The notes under the pieces are model-generated. The model was not told the origin of the DNA and did not search any database. It saw only the letters and a program-made list of their open reading frames with translations. From RPQJ01 sp963754535 (GTDB taxonomy: Bacteria; Pseudomonadota; Gammaproteobacteria; Steroidobacterales; Steroidobacteraceae), in assembly GCA_963754535.1 (NCBI GenBank), contig CAVWGG010000009.1, positions 1 through 64,000 on the forward strand: a DNA stretch of 64,000 nt. Reading direction: 5' to 3'. Every line of letters begins with the position of its first letter. Positions within the stretch are counted from its first letter, which is position 1. A program made the translations under genes and the position numbers. This document shows, one piece after another, positions 42,221 to 51,684 of the stretch.

Positions 42221-42558
42221 CAGCGGTCGGTTCCTGTGGTCGCTCCTGCAATCTCGTCCGGTGTCGAGCACCGCCAGCACGCATCGAACTGTCCTTCCAC
42301 GCGCTCACCGCAACTGCGGCAGATCCAGTCCGGTGACGGCACGACGGCGGCACGCACGGTATCGATCAGGCCGCGCGCATTCAGCGCGTCGCCGTTACGC
42401 AGCACCCAGAGTTCCGGCCAGCACTCCACGAACGGAATCTCGCCCACGACGCCGCCGAGCCGCTCGTTCCGCACGTAGCACGCGATGCCGGCCTGCTCGA
42501 GCACGTTGCGCAGGTGCGCAATCTCGATGATCGAGTCGGCCGTGTGAACCTTGCGCAA
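42220..42558 (-). CDS. DUF2007-domain protein with C-terminal zinc ribbon
   Basis: The 112-residue protein begins LRKVHTADSIIEIAHLRNVLEQAGIACYVRNE, the DUF2007 (putative signal-transducing) domain. It ends with a CxxC...CxxC zinc ribbon (WICRSCGERVEGQFDACWRCS). The start is TTG at 42558, chosen because AGGGAG lies six bases upstream and homology begins there. It is coupled to the thioesterase-like gene. Its function is unknown. Confidence 0.78.
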   Translation of the reverse strand: MRKVHTADSIIEIAHLRNVLEQAGIACYVRNERLGGVVGEIPFVECWPELWVLRNGDALNARGLIDTVRAAVVPSPDWICRSCGERVEGQFDACWRCSTPDEIAGATTGTDR

Positions 42559-42636
42559 TTTTCGCTCCCTGCGGCGGCACCGGCATTGCGGTAAACGACC
42601 GTTTCGCCGCTTGGTCCGCCCCGCTAGCATGGCGGG

Positions 42637-43497
42637 ATGGCATACGCCTCACCCGCTACCTTACTGTCCCGGCGCTTTCCGTCAAAGCGCGCTTTCATCA
42701 CCGGTGCCGCGAGCGGCTTAGGGCTGTCGATGGCCCAACTGCTGGCCCGCGACGGCTGGACACTGGGAGTGCTCGACGTCGACCGCGATGCCCTGGAGCG
42801 GGCTGTCGCTCAGTTGCGCACGTCCGGCGCAGCCGGCGTCACCGCCTGCCCTGGCGACGTCGCCTCGCACGAGCTGGTCGCGGCCTCCATCGCTGGCTTT
42901 GCCGCGGCCAACCAGGGGCTGGACGTGATCGTGAATAATGCCGGCGTGGCCGTGGCCGGTGCGGTCGAAGCCACCCCGGTCGATGACTGGAACTGGATCG
43001 TCGGCATCAACCTGCTTGGCGTCGTCTGGGGCTGCCGCGCGGCCTTGCCGGTGATGAAGCGCCAGGGCAGTGGCCTGATCTTCAACGTGGCGAGTTCCGC
43101 GGGTTTCGCGGCGGCGCCGCAGATGTCGGCGTACAACGCGACCAAGGCCGGCGTCATTTCCTTGAGCGAAACGCTGGCGAGCGAAATTGCCGGCACGGGG
43201 TTGCAGGTCTCTTGCGCAATGCCGGGCTTCTTCCGGACCCACCTGCTCGACCACATGCGGGCTCCGCCGGAAGAGAACCGGCTCGCGCACCGGATCATGG
43301 ACAACTCGGGTCACGACCCGGACGAAGCCGCGCTGGCACTGCTCGGCGCGGCGGCCGCGGGCGAACTCTATATCGTATGGCCCCCGGAATACCGCTGGGC
43401 GTGGCGGCTCAAGCGCTGGTTCCCGCGCTGGTTCCTCAAGCGAGTGCAGTCTTTCCGGGACGCTCAGGCAAGAAAGGCGGGTCGACCGCCAGGATAA
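42637..43497 (+). CDS. Short-chain dehydrogenase/reductase
   Basis: The 286-residue SDR has TGAASGLGLSMA for NAD(P) binding, NNAG, the catalytic Ser in NVASSAG and YNATK for Tyr and Lys. A C-terminal basic extension (RWFPRWFLKRVQSFRDAQ) is probably membrane-associated or oligomerising. The substrate is unknown. The 3' end overlaps the convergent M15 peptidase gene by 62 bases. Confidence 0.9.
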   Translation: MAYASPATLLSRRFPSKRAFITGAASGLGLSMAQLLARDGWTLGVLDVDRDALERAVAQLRTSGAAGVTACPGDVASHELVAASIAGFAAANQGLDVIVNNAGVAVAGAVEATPVDDWNWIVGINLLGVVWGCRAALPVMKRQGSGLIFNVASSAGFAAAPQMSAYNATKAGVISLSETLASEIAGTGLQVSCAMPGFFRTHLLDHMRAPPEENRLAHRIMDNSGHDPDEAALALLGAAAAGELYIVWPPEYRWAWRLKRWFPRWFLKRVQSFRDAQARKAGRPPG

Positions 43498-44146
43498 AGC
43501 GGGTGTAGATCTCCGGCAGCCGGTCGAGGACGTACTCCTTGCCGAGCATGTCGCCGCCGGCGATCGCCTCACGCAGGACGGAAAGCGACAGCGCCTCGAC
43601 GGCCCCGCGCGCCACCGGCGCGTAGCTCAGGTGCCAGGGCTCGATGCCCGCTCCGCCACGGTCCGAGCCATATGGCCGGAAAAAGCCGAAACGACCCATG
43701 TTCCGGTCGAGCCACCCCGTCAGCCGGCCGAACACGCCACCGTGCACGTATTCCGCCGGCACCAGCTCCACCTGGTACCCCGCGGGCATCGCCGCGGCGT
43801 CGATCACGTCGATGTCCGATCCCCAATGGTGCCGGCTGCCGCCTGGGATGGCGGACCACGCCAGGATCGCGTCGACCCGCTGCGGCTCGGTGAACTGCGC
43901 CTGGTCGAGCAGCTTGCCGCTGCGATCATGCAGCGGTCGTTCGCCCCGCCATTTGCGGTTCCAGAGCACCAGCTGCCGGTCGAAATCCCGAAAGCTCGAG
44001 ATCGCCTGCAGGTCGATACCCTCGACGCACGCGGCGTCACGCATGCCGAGGAATGCGGCCACCGCCTCGTAATGCAGCGTGCAGCGCGGCGCGTCCAGTT
44101 CGATGACGTGGGTGCGCGCACGACCTGTCAGTTCCAGCGCGTTCAT
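43436..44146 (-). CDS. M15 family D-Ala-D-Ala carboxypeptidase-like protein
   Basis: The 236-residue protein carries the VanY/M15B zinc motifs SRHHWGSDIDV and EPWHLSY. Such enzymes trim the terminal D-Ala from peptidoglycan stem peptides. No signal peptide is evident at the chosen ATG (44146), so either it acts in the cytoplasm on recycled peptides or export is unusual; the longer frame to 44254 adds no clear signal. It is antisense to the last 62 bases of the SDR gene. Confidence 0.8.
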   Translation of the reverse strand: MNALELTGRARTHVIELDAPRCTLHYEAVAAFLGMRDAACVEGIDLQAISSFRDFDRQLVLWNRKWRGERPLHDRSGKLLDQAQFTEPQRVDAILAWSAIPGGSRHHWGSDIDVIDAAAMPAGYQVELVPAEYVHGGVFGRLTGWLDRNMGRFGFFRPYGSDRGGAGIEPWHLSYAPVARGAVEALSLSVLREAIAGGDMLGKEYVLDRLPEIYTRFILAVDPPFLPERPGKTALA

Positions 44147-44259
44147 GCAGTCGGTGTTCCCGGGATCGAGGTCGGATATGATGCCGCGCAGGCGGTCGAA
44201 CCGCACAGAAAATAAAGAGATCCAAAGGGCGGGGGACGCGCCAGGAGAGCTCAACGCCG

Positions 44260-46407
44260 ATGGTCGGACCGGGACTCAAGCTGCGCTATATCTTTGCCGT
44301 GCTGACGGTAGGCGCGCTGCTGACCACGACCGTCGCCATGGTCACCCATTACTCCGAATCGGCCGAGCGCGACGAACTTCGCGCTGTCGCCGCGCAGCTG
44401 GACTCGATCTCGGCGCTGGATCCCCGCCTTGCCGCCACCCACGAGCGGTTGCAGGCCCTCGTCGACAAGGCGTACGACGAACGAACGGTGAACATAGCGG
44501 TCGCCGGCACGCTGCTCACCCTGATGGCGGGCCTGATCGTCATGTTGCTCATGGTCCGCATCGACCGTGCGCTCATTTCACTGATGAAAAACGCGCGGTC
44601 GATTGGACGCGGCAGCTACGCCGAGCCCGTGGCGGTCAGTGGCGTCGCCGAAGTCGCTGCACTCGAACGTTCAATCGAGCAGATGCGGCAGGCGCTCACG
44701 ACGACGACGATCTCGCGCGATTTCCTCGACGATGTGCTGAACGGCATCAAGGACGCGGTGCTCGTCATGACGGCGGACGGGCGCATGCGAACCGCAAACG
44801 CAGCCGCGGCCAGCCTGTTCGGCATGCCCGAGCAGGACCTGATCGGCGTTGCGTTCAAGGACCTGATCGCGCCGGAGCACCTGGCGGCCTTCAACCTCGA
44901 GCGGCTGCAGTCCGCACCCGGTGAAACGGTGATACGCACCCGGAGCGGCCAGACGATTCCAGTGTCGGTGCACATCTCGTCCCTTGGCCGCGAACCCGCC
45001 GGCGGCAGCCGCGGCACGATCCTGGTGCTGCGCGACATCACGGATCGGAAGCGAGCCGAGCGGCGGATCCGCTACCTCGCGCGGTTCGACACGCTCACGA
45101 AGATGCCGAACCGCATGCAGTTTCAGCACCAGTTGCACCAGGCGATCACGCGCAACACGCGGCAGGGACGCGGACTCGTGCTGCTGTACATCGACATCGA
45201 CAACTTCAAGGAAATCAACGACACCTTCGGCCACGAAACGGGCGACCGCGTGCTCGAGACCATCAGCGAGCGACTGACCCGGGCGCTGCCGCGCGAGTCG
45301 GTCGCCGGTCGCCTGGCGGGCGACGAATTCGCCGTGTTCGCCGAGGGCATCAAGAATGAACAGGCCGGCCACGAACAGGGCCATGACCTTGCGCGGCTCG
45401 TGCTCGGCGAGATCGCCAAGCCACTGCACTTGCCCGGCCAGGAAATCGACGTCACTGCGAGCGTCGGCGTGGCGCTGGTGCCCGAGCACGCAGACAACGT
45501 CATCGACCTGATCCGCAACGCGGACGCGGCGATGTATCACGCCAAGCGCCAGGGCCGGAACTGCCACGTGTTCTACGCGCCCGAGATGAACGCCGCTGCC
45601 GTCGAACGCCTGCTGCTCAAGAGCAAGTTGCGCCGTGCGCTCGAGCGCGACGAATTCCTGTTGCGCTACCAGCCGAAGGTGGACCTCGAGACCGGCGAGG
45701 TGGTGGGCTCCGAGGCCCTGCTGCGCTGGCGCCTGCCCGGACATGGCGAGATCGCGCCTTCGCAGTTCATCCCGCTGGCCGAGGAATCGCGGCTGATCCT
45801 CGACATCGGCGCGTGGGTGCTGAACCAGGTGTGCATCGACTATTCGGGCTGGCAGCAGCGGGTGAGCGATCCGGGTCGCGTCGCGATCAACCTGTCGCTG
45901 AAGGAACTGAGCCAGGCGAGCTTCATCCCACGTTGCCGCTCGGTCTTCGAACGGCACAACGTGCCGGCCTCCTGCGTGGAGCTCGAGATCACCGAGACGA
46001 CCCTCATGCTGGATGCGGAGCGCACGCTGCCGTTGCTCGACGAGCTGCGCGCGATGGGCGTGCACCTGTCGATCGACGATTTCGGCACGGGCTATTCCAG
46101 CCTCAGCGCCCTGCAGCAGTTCCCGATCAGCACGCTCAAGATCGACCGGTCGTTCGTCACCAACGCGGCGACCGACCCCGACGACGCCACCATCGTGCGC
46201 ACGATCATCGAAATGGGCCGCAGCCTGGGCCTGCAGGTCATCGCGGAAGGTATCGAGACCGAGGAACAACGGTACTTCCTGCTCCACAGCGGCTGCCAGC
46301 AGGGTCAGGGCCGGCTGTTCGGCGATGCCATCACCAGCGAAGCATTCCTGGAATTGCTGCTGCGGCAGGCGACCGGGCAACACCCGATCCTGCAGATGCC
46401 GGCCTGA
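44260..46407 (+). CDS. Membrane protein with HAMP-like, PAS, GGDEF (AGDEF) and EAL domains
   Basis: The 715-residue protein has two membrane helices (about 9-27 and 78-100) around a short periplasmic loop, then a HAMP-like segment, PAS (about 150-270), GGDEF and EAL domains. The cyclase signature is AGDEF (353-357); this variant is often still active. The EAL signature E485-A486-L487 and DDFGTGYSSL are intact, so phosphodiesterase activity is likely. It sets cyclic di-GMP levels in response to an unknown cue. The RBS AGGAG precedes the ATG. It lies upstream of a MerR-type B12 regulator. Confidence 0.92.
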   Translation: MVGPGLKLRYIFAVLTVGALLTTTVAMVTHYSESAERDELRAVAAQLDSISALDPRLAATHERLQALVDKAYDERTVNIAVAGTLLTLMAGLIVMLLMVRIDRALISLMKNARSIGRGSYAEPVAVSGVAEVAALERSIEQMRQALTTTTISRDFLDDVLNGIKDAVLVMTADGRMRTANAAAASLFGMPEQDLIGVAFKDLIAPEHLAAFNLERLQSAPGETVIRTRSGQTIPVSVHISSLGREPAGGSRGTILVLRDITDRKRAERRIRYLARFDTLTKMPNRMQFQHQLHQAITRNTRQGRGLVLLYIDIDNFKEINDTFGHETGDRVLETISERLTRALPRESVAGRLAGDEFAVFAEGIKNEQAGHEQGHDLARLVLGEIAKPLHLPGQEIDVTASVGVALVPEHADNVIDLIRNADAAMYHAKRQGRNCHVFYAPEMNAAAVERLLLKSKLRRALERDEFLLRYQPKVDLETGEVVGSEALLRWRLPGHGEIAPSQFIPLAEESRLILDIGAWVLNQVCIDYSGWQQRVSDPGRVAINLSLKELSQASFIPRCRSVFERHNVPASCVELEITETTLMLDAERTLPLLDELRAMGVHLSIDDFGTGYSSLSALQQFPISTLKIDRSFVTNAATDPDDATIVRTIIEMGRSLGLQVIAEGIETEEQRYFLLHSGCQQGQGRLFGDAITSEAFLELLLRQATGQHPILQMPA

Positions 46408-46550
46408 CGGAGTCCTCGCGCGGGGCGACCGCCAGGTGAATCCAATTGCGCCGAGCCCGAGAATTGTCGGGGTACCGGCTGCGTTCGCCCGTCGGGAACC
46501 CAAGAGCCTTCGGACCAGTCACCAGCCAGTCGCCGCCGTAGCCAGCAAGC

Positions 46551-47441
46551 ATGTACTCGATCAAGGCCGTTTCGCAGGCTACGGGCCTCACCGTCGAGAC
46601 ACTCCGGGCATGGGAACGACGCTACAGCGTGGTCGTGCCCGAGCGTGACGACCTGGGCCGGCGCGTGTACCGGCCGGACGACGTCCTGCGGCTGCGTCGC
46701 TTGCGGGAAGCGACGGAGCGCGGTCATCCGATCGGTCGCCTGGTGCAGCTGGATGACGCGGGCCTCGTCGAACTGCTGCATGAGCCGGGATCCCGTGCGC
46801 CGCCGGTCGCCGCGCCCTCTGCTTTCGTCCAACGCGTCCTCGAAGCAGCCGAACGCTACTCGTCGGCGTCGTGCGAGCAGGCGCTGACCCTGGCCATCTC
46901 GCTGCTCTCACCCGCGCGGTTGATCGACGAAGTGCTCGAGCCACTGCTGCGCGAAGTCGGCGAACGCTGGCATTCCGGCCAGTTTTCGATCGCGCAGGAG
47001 CGCATGGTGTCGACCAGCGTGCGCAAGCACATCGGCCTGATCGTCGAGACCTATGATCGCTCGGCCCGGCGGCAGTCGATCGTGTTCGCGACGCTGCCCG
47101 GTGAGCGCCACGAGCTCGGGCTGCTGATGTCGGCGATGATCTGCGCCAGCCACGGGTTCAAGGTGCACTATCTCGGGCCCGACCTGCCAGCGGCAGAGAT
47201 CGCACGCTACTCGCGTGAAGTGGATGCGGCACTGGTCGCCATCAGCGTGGTCCTGTTCGAAAGCGCTCCCGCCCTCGCCGCGCAACTCGCGGTCATGCGC
47301 GAAGCGCTCGGACCCGATGTGCCCGTGTGGATTGGCGGGCAGGGTGCATTGGGCATCGATGAAGCCACGCTGCCGTCCGGCTGCCTGGTCATCGGCGATC
47401 GGGCGGAACTCGAACAGCGACTCGACATCCTGCCGCGCTGA
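46551..47441 (+). CDS. MerR-family regulator with B12-binding domain (CarH/LitR-like)
   Basis: The 296-residue protein has an N-terminal MerR helix-turn-helix (YSIKAVSQATGLTVETLRAWERRY), then a B12-binding region. Trp140, His141 and Glu150 keep the spacing of Trp131, His132 and Glu141 of Thermus CarH, which contact 5'-deoxyadenosylcobalamin. His187 in GERHELG matches the lower ligand. CarH-type repressors release DNA in light. The residue after Glu150 is Arg (His142 in CarH). The regulated genes are unknown, but the next gene and the GGDEF/EAL gene are candidates. Confidence 0.85.
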   Translation: MYSIKAVSQATGLTVETLRAWERRYSVVVPERDDLGRRVYRPDDVLRLRRLREATERGHPIGRLVQLDDAGLVELLHEPGSRAPPVAAPSAFVQRVLEAAERYSSASCEQALTLAISLLSPARLIDEVLEPLLREVGERWHSGQFSIAQERMVSTSVRKHIGLIVETYDRSARRQSIVFATLPGERHELGLLMSAMICASHGFKVHYLGPDLPAAEIARYSREVDAALVAISVVLFESAPALAAQLAVMREALGPDVPVWIGGQGALGIDEATLPSGCLVIGDRAELEQRLDILPR

Positions 47442-47625
47442 GCTTCGCTTGCTGGATACCCTGGCGGACCGCTATACACGCGCCACCGGCGGCGCGGAGG
47501 CCCAAATGCGTGAACAGCAACGGGACAATGCCAGGAATGCATTGGACGCAGCCTTGATCTACTGTCAGTGTCGCGCATAGCAGCACCGCTCGGCCGCGAT
47601 GCTCGCCAGCACCAGGGGACAGCGG

Positions 47626-49239
47626 ATGACCAGCAATAGCGTCGCCTTCGACTATGACTGGGTGATCATCGGGTCCGGCTTCGGTGGCAGCGTCTCGGCG
47701 CTGCGACTCGCCGAGAAGGGTTATAGGGTCGGCATGCTCGAGGCCGGTCGTCGTTACCGCGACGAGGATTACGCGAAGTCCACGTGGGACTTGCGACGCT
47801 TCCTGTGGGCACCGTCGCTGGGACTGCACGGCATCTTCCGGCTGACACCGTTCAAGGACGTGTTCATCGCCAGCGGTTCCGCTGTCGGCGGCGGCAGCGT
47901 GGTGTATGCGAACACGCTCTATCGGGCCGCTCCCCCGTTCTTCACCAATCCGCAGTGGTCCGGCCTGAATGACTGGGCAGCCGCACTGGCTCCGCATTAC
48001 GACACCGCCGAGAAGATGCTCGGCGTGCAGACGGTGCCGCGCGAAAGCGACGGCCAGAAGCTGCTGCAGGAGGTCGGCAGGCATTTCAACGTCGAGAGCA
48101 CGTTCCACCGCACGCCCGTCGGCGTCTTCTTCGGCAAGGCCGGCGCGACTGTGCCGGACCCGTATTTCGGCGGTACCGGCCCCGAACGGACGGGATGCAC
48201 GTACTGCGGCGCCTGCATGGTTGGCTGCCGCGATGGCGCCAAGAACACGCTGGTCAAGAATTACCTCTGGTTCGCGGAGAAGCACGGAGTCGAGATCCAC
48301 CCGGAGCGGCAGGTGGTGGACATCCGTCCACTGGGTGCCGAGGATGGATCCGAAGGCTATGCCGTGACGACGGAGCATCCTGGAGCGTGGCTGAGCAAGC
48401 AGCGGCGAACGTTTACCGCTCGAGGCATCGTCCTGTCCGCCGGGGCACTGGGCACCAACCGGCTGCTCGCCGCGTGCAAGCTGTCGAACGCACTGCCGCG
48501 GATCAGCAACCGGCTTGGGGAACTGGTGCGGACCAACAGCGAGTCGGTGCTCGCGGTGACGCTACCGGAAGGCATGGCGCGGCCGTGGAACGATGTCGCC
48601 ATCAGTGCGAGCGTCTACCCGCGACCCGATACGCACATCGAGTTCGTGACCTACGGGCGCCACGGAGATTTCATGGCGCTGCTCTATACGCTGCTGACGG
48701 GGGACGGCACCCGGTTGACGCGCCCCTTCCTGTGGCTCGGCCAGGTGCTGCGGCACCCGCTGACGTTCCTGAAGACGCTCTGGCCGGTCGGCTGGTCGAG
48801 ACGCTCGGTGCTGTTCCTGGTCATGCAGAGCCTGGACAACGCCATTGCATTCCGGGCAAAACGCGGCTGGTTCGGCCGCGTCTCGCTAACCACCGAGCAG
48901 GATCCCGAGAAGCCGAATCCGACGTTCATCGACGTGGGCAATCGTGCGGCCGAATGGCTGGCGCAGCGAACTGGCGGTTACGCGCAGAGCATGCTGCTCG
49001 AAGCCTGGGCAAACATCCCGACTACGGCCCACATCCTCGGCGGCGTAGTGATCGGTCGCGACGCCGCGAGCGGTGTCGTCGACCAGAACAGCCGCCTGTT
49101 CGGCTACCGAAATTTTCTGGTCTGCGACGGCTCGACCGTTCCGGCCAACCCCGGGGTGAATCCGTCACTGACCATCACCGCGATGAGCGAGTATGCGATG
49201 AGCCAGGTGCCCGCCAAGGGCAGTGCCACCTCAATCTGA
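47626..49239 (+). CDS. GMC-family oxidoreductase (cholesterol-oxidase-like)
   Basis: The 537-residue flavoprotein starts with an FAD-binding fold (DYDWVIIGSGFGGSVSALRLAEKGYRVGMLE) and contains ASGSAVGGGSVVYAN plus the C-terminal NPGVNPSLTITAMSEYAM typical of GMC enzymes. It groups by pattern with actinobacterial cholesterol-oxidase-like proteins, including the CTYCGACMVGC cluster near residue 190, which is not a proven iron-sulfur site. The ATG at 47626 follows AGGGGA; an upstream ATG at 47599 lacks a binding site. The substrate, sterol or other alcohol, is uncertain. Confidence 0.82.
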   Translation: MTSNSVAFDYDWVIIGSGFGGSVSALRLAEKGYRVGMLEAGRRYRDEDYAKSTWDLRRFLWAPSLGLHGIFRLTPFKDVFIASGSAVGGGSVVYANTLYRAAPPFFTNPQWSGLNDWAAALAPHYDTAEKMLGVQTVPRESDGQKLLQEVGRHFNVESTFHRTPVGVFFGKAGATVPDPYFGGTGPERTGCTYCGACMVGCRDGAKNTLVKNYLWFAEKHGVEIHPERQVVDIRPLGAEDGSEGYAVTTEHPGAWLSKQRRTFTARGIVLSAGALGTNRLLAACKLSNALPRISNRLGELVRTNSESVLAVTLPEGMARPWNDVAISASVYPRPDTHIEFVTYGRHGDFMALLYTLLTGDGTRLTRPFLWLGQVLRHPLTFLKTLWPVGWSRRSVLFLVMQSLDNAIAFRAKRGWFGRVSLTTEQDPEKPNPTFIDVGNRAAEWLAQRTGGYAQSMLLEAWANIPTTAHILGGVVIGRDAASGVVDQNSRLFGYRNFLVCDGSTVPANPGVNPSLTITAMSEYAMSQVPAKGSATSI

Positions 49240-49275
49240 CCGCGATTGACCGCGCGCAAAGGGCGCGGCGAGTGG

Positions 49276-49968
49276 CTATTTCGCGGGCAATGCCGTCGCG
49301 GCGGCCTGCACGCGCTCAACGACATCGCGCACCATCTGTGCATTCGCGCGATCGAACGCCGCGATGACCGCGCTCAATCGATTCTCCGACGCAGGCACGG
49401 CGGCTTCGCTGACGAAGCTCGTGAGGCGTGCGGCTCGACGCGAATCGACCAGGCTCACCTGCACCTGCACGTAAACCACCGGTGCCGCACCCGAAGATGC
49501 TGCGTCAGCGCCCATCGTGACCGCTTCGAATCGCCGCAGTTCGACGTCGAGCAGGAGCTCCGTCGGCACGCGAGCGGGGGCGGTCATGACGCCACCGCCG
49601 AACTGGGCCGTGGCTCCCAGCGCGGCTACGAGGCTTTGCTGCAGCATCTGTGGCGCGGATTCGGCCCAGCGTGCAGCAGAGTAATAGTCGAAACGGTTGC
49701 CCGCGGATTGCACGGCGATGCGATCCGTGTCGAGCGCGGCCGCAGCGCGCGGACGCGCGACCGCAATCGCGAGCGCGGAGGGCGATGGCGTCGTGCTGGC
49801 CGTGGCTGCATCCGTCGCAGTGGCGACACCGAGGCGGAAAGTATCGGGCGCCTCGGTGTCGGACTGCAGCAGGCTTCCTGCGCACCCTCCGAGCAGCAGC
49901 GCCAGCAACGACGCGCAGGCCATCCACGAGGCCGGCCGCAAGACAACCCTGGCCGTTCTTGTCGTCAT
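49276..49968 (-). CDS. ABC-type transport auxiliary lipoprotein (PqiC/YmbA-like)
   Basis: The 230-residue product has a signal sequence ending in the lipobox LLGGC, then a domain with RPRAAAALDTDRIAVQ that matches the outer-membrane lipoprotein partner of MCE transporters. It is expected to sit in the outer membrane facing the periplasm. The ATG overlaps the mlaD-like stop. It is the last gene of the four-gene operon. Confidence 0.82.
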   Translation of the reverse strand: MTTRTARVVLRPASWMACASLLALLLGGCAGSLLQSDTEAPDTFRLGVATATDAATASTTPSPSALAIAVARPRAAAALDTDRIAVQSAGNRFDYYSAARWAESAPQMLQQSLVAALGATAQFGGGVMTAPARVPTELLLDVELRRFEAVTMGADAASSGAAPVVYVQVQVSLVDSRRAARLTSFVSEAAVPASENRLSAVIAAFDRANAQMVRDVVERVQAAATALPAK

Positions 49969-50900
49969 CGCGGAATCTCCACGCCGGCCGCCTTCGGCTC
50001 GAACAGAACACTGGACGGCCGCTCTCGCAACGTGCGTGCGAGTTCGCGCACTTCGTTGCTGGCGCTGCGGGCGTCGATCACCAGTTGCTGCAGTTCGGCG
50101 ACGCTGGCGCCCGCCGCCTTGCCGAGCCCGCCTTCATTCTGGTTCAGCAGGCGATTCAGGCTATCCGCCGTGCGTGCCAGGTTGTCGGAAGCAACGCGTG
50201 CATTGGCGAGCGTCGCTTCGAAATCCGGCTGGGCCTTGCCCAGCGTCTGGTTCAGCCGGTTCGTGAGCTCGAGCGTCGAACTGGAGATTTCGCGCAGTTC
50301 GGTCGCCAGCGCCCGAGCTTCGGCCGTCATTGCCGGCAAGTCTGCCGATGCCTGCTCGAGGTGCGCGAGCGTCGCGCCGACCGAGTGCACGTTCTCGTCC
50401 GACAACACGTGCTCGATGCGAGCCAGCACTTCAGTCGCCTGCCCGAGGATTTCCGGCAAGCGCTCGATGGACGCTTCGATGCTGCTCTTGCGTGAAGGTA
50501 TGACCGGGTATTGCGTGCCCTGCTGCAGGGCTTTGGTGCCGGACGTATCCGGGTTCTGCTGCAGGTCGATGTAGAGCAGGCCGGTGAGGCCGAGCAGCCC
50601 CAGCTTGGCGAGCGTGCCGCCGGAGATCGGCGCCGAAGAGTCGATGTCGCTGATCACCTTCACCTGGCCGGGATCGGCCTTGTCCACGCCGAGGTACGTC
50701 ACCCGCCCGACGTCGACACCCAGGTAGCGCACCGGGCTGCCCTTCGAGAGGCCGCTCACGGTGCCCTGGAAGTAGATTTCGTACGTCTGGTAATCGCGCT
50801 GGTCGCCGCGACCCGAATACCACCAGATGAAAGCCACGGCTGCGGCCACGCACGCGAGCGCAAACAGGGCGATCGTTGCGTATTTCGCGTCACGCTCCAC
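49965..50900 (-). CDS. MlaD/MCE-family periplasmic substrate-binding protein
   Basis: The 311-residue protein has one N-terminal membrane helix (ATIALFALACVAAAVAFIWWY), an MCE domain (about 35-115, YQTYEIYFQGTVSGLSKGSPVRYLGVDVGRVTYL) and a long helical tail. It forms the periplasmic hexamer of a lipid transporter. GTG start at 50900, overlapping the ATPase gene by 11 bases. The C-terminal helices are longer than in E. coli MlaD, closer to the PqiB/MlaD intermediate type. Confidence 0.88.
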   Translation of the reverse strand: MERDAKYATIALFALACVAAAVAFIWWYSGRGDQRDYQTYEIYFQGTVSGLSKGSPVRYLGVDVGRVTYLGVDKADPGQVKVISDIDSSAPISGGTLAKLGLLGLTGLLYIDLQQNPDTSGTKALQQGTQYPVIPSRKSSIEASIERLPEILGQATEVLARIEHVLSDENVHSVGATLAHLEQASADLPAMTAEARALATELREISSSTLELTNRLNQTLGKAQPDFEATLANARVASDNLARTADSLNRLLNQNEGGLGKAAGASVAELQQLVIDARSASNEVRELARTLRERPSSVLFEPKAAGVEIPR

Positions 50901-51684
50901 GGTTGTCGCTCCCGGCTTCGGGCGCGATCACGCGGCCACGCGCACCGTGAAAATATTCCCGGATCCACGGATGTTCGTTCCGGACGATGCCGGGCAGCGT
51001 ATCCACGATGACTTTGCGGTCGACGAGCACCGCGACACGATCACATGTCCGTGCAAGGGTGTCCAGATCGTGAGTAACCATCACCACCGTGAGGCCGAGC
51101 GTGCGGCGCAGGTAGAGGACCAGTTCATCGAAGGCAGTGGCTGCGATCGGGTCGAGCCCCGCCGTGGGTTCGTCGAGAAAAAGGAGCACCGGGTCGAGCG
51201 CCAGCGCTCGCGCGAGTGCTGCGCGCTTGATCATGCCGCCCGAGAGCTGCGCCGGAAATTTCACGCCCGCATCGACCGGCAGGCCGACCATGCGCAGCCG
51301 CAGCTCGGCGAGGCTCTGCAGCGTGGCCTCTTCCAGCTCGAGCAACTCGACCATCGGCAGGATCACGTTCTCCGTCACCGTGAGCGACGTGAACAGGGCG
51401 CCGTGCTGGAAGGTGACGCCGTAGCGCTGCTTGACCTGACGCAGCTCGCGTTCCGACATGCGCGTGATGTCGCGCCCTTCGAGCTCGACCACGCCGGCAT
51501 CGGGCTTGCGCAATCCGAGCATGGTCTTCAGCAGCACGGACTTGCCGCTGCCGGAGCCACCGACGATGCCGAATATCTCGCCCGCACGCACGTCGAAGGA
51601 CACGCCATCGTGCACCGTCTGCTTGCCGAAACGGTTGACCACGTCGCGCACCGAGATGACCACTTCAGGCGTCGTGGCGGCCAT
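50890..51684 (-). CDS. MlaF-like ABC transporter ATPase
   Basis: The 264-residue ATPase has Walker A GGSGSGKSV, the signature LSGGMIKRAALARAL and Walker B LLFLDEPTAGLDP. It powers lipid movement by the MlaE-like permease. Its start overlaps the permease stop (ATGA). Confidence 0.92.
   Translation of the reverse strand: MAATTPEVVISVRDVVNRFGKQTVHDGVSFDVRAGEIFGIVGGSGSGKSVLLKTMLGLRKPDAGVVELEGRDITRMSERELRQVKQRYGVTFQHGALFTSLTVTENVILPMVELLELEEATLQSLAELRLRMVGLPVDAGVKFPAQLSGGMIKRAALARALALDPVLLFLDEPTAGLDPIAATAFDELVLYLRRTLGLTVVMVTHDLDTLARTCDRVAVLVDRKVIVDTLPGIVRNEHPWIREYFHGARGRVIAPEAGSDNRGA

Noticed and set aside
47215..47580. Plus-strand ORF overlapping the end of the MerR/B12 gene
   Set aside because: It is mostly out of frame within the regulator gene, has no ribosome binding site and no recognisable sequence.
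48200..48240. Ferredoxin-like 4Fe-4S site in the GMC oxidoreductase (CTYCGACMVGC)
   Set aside because: Related GMC enzymes keep this cysteine cluster and, as far as I know, are flavoproteins without a proven cluster; not called.
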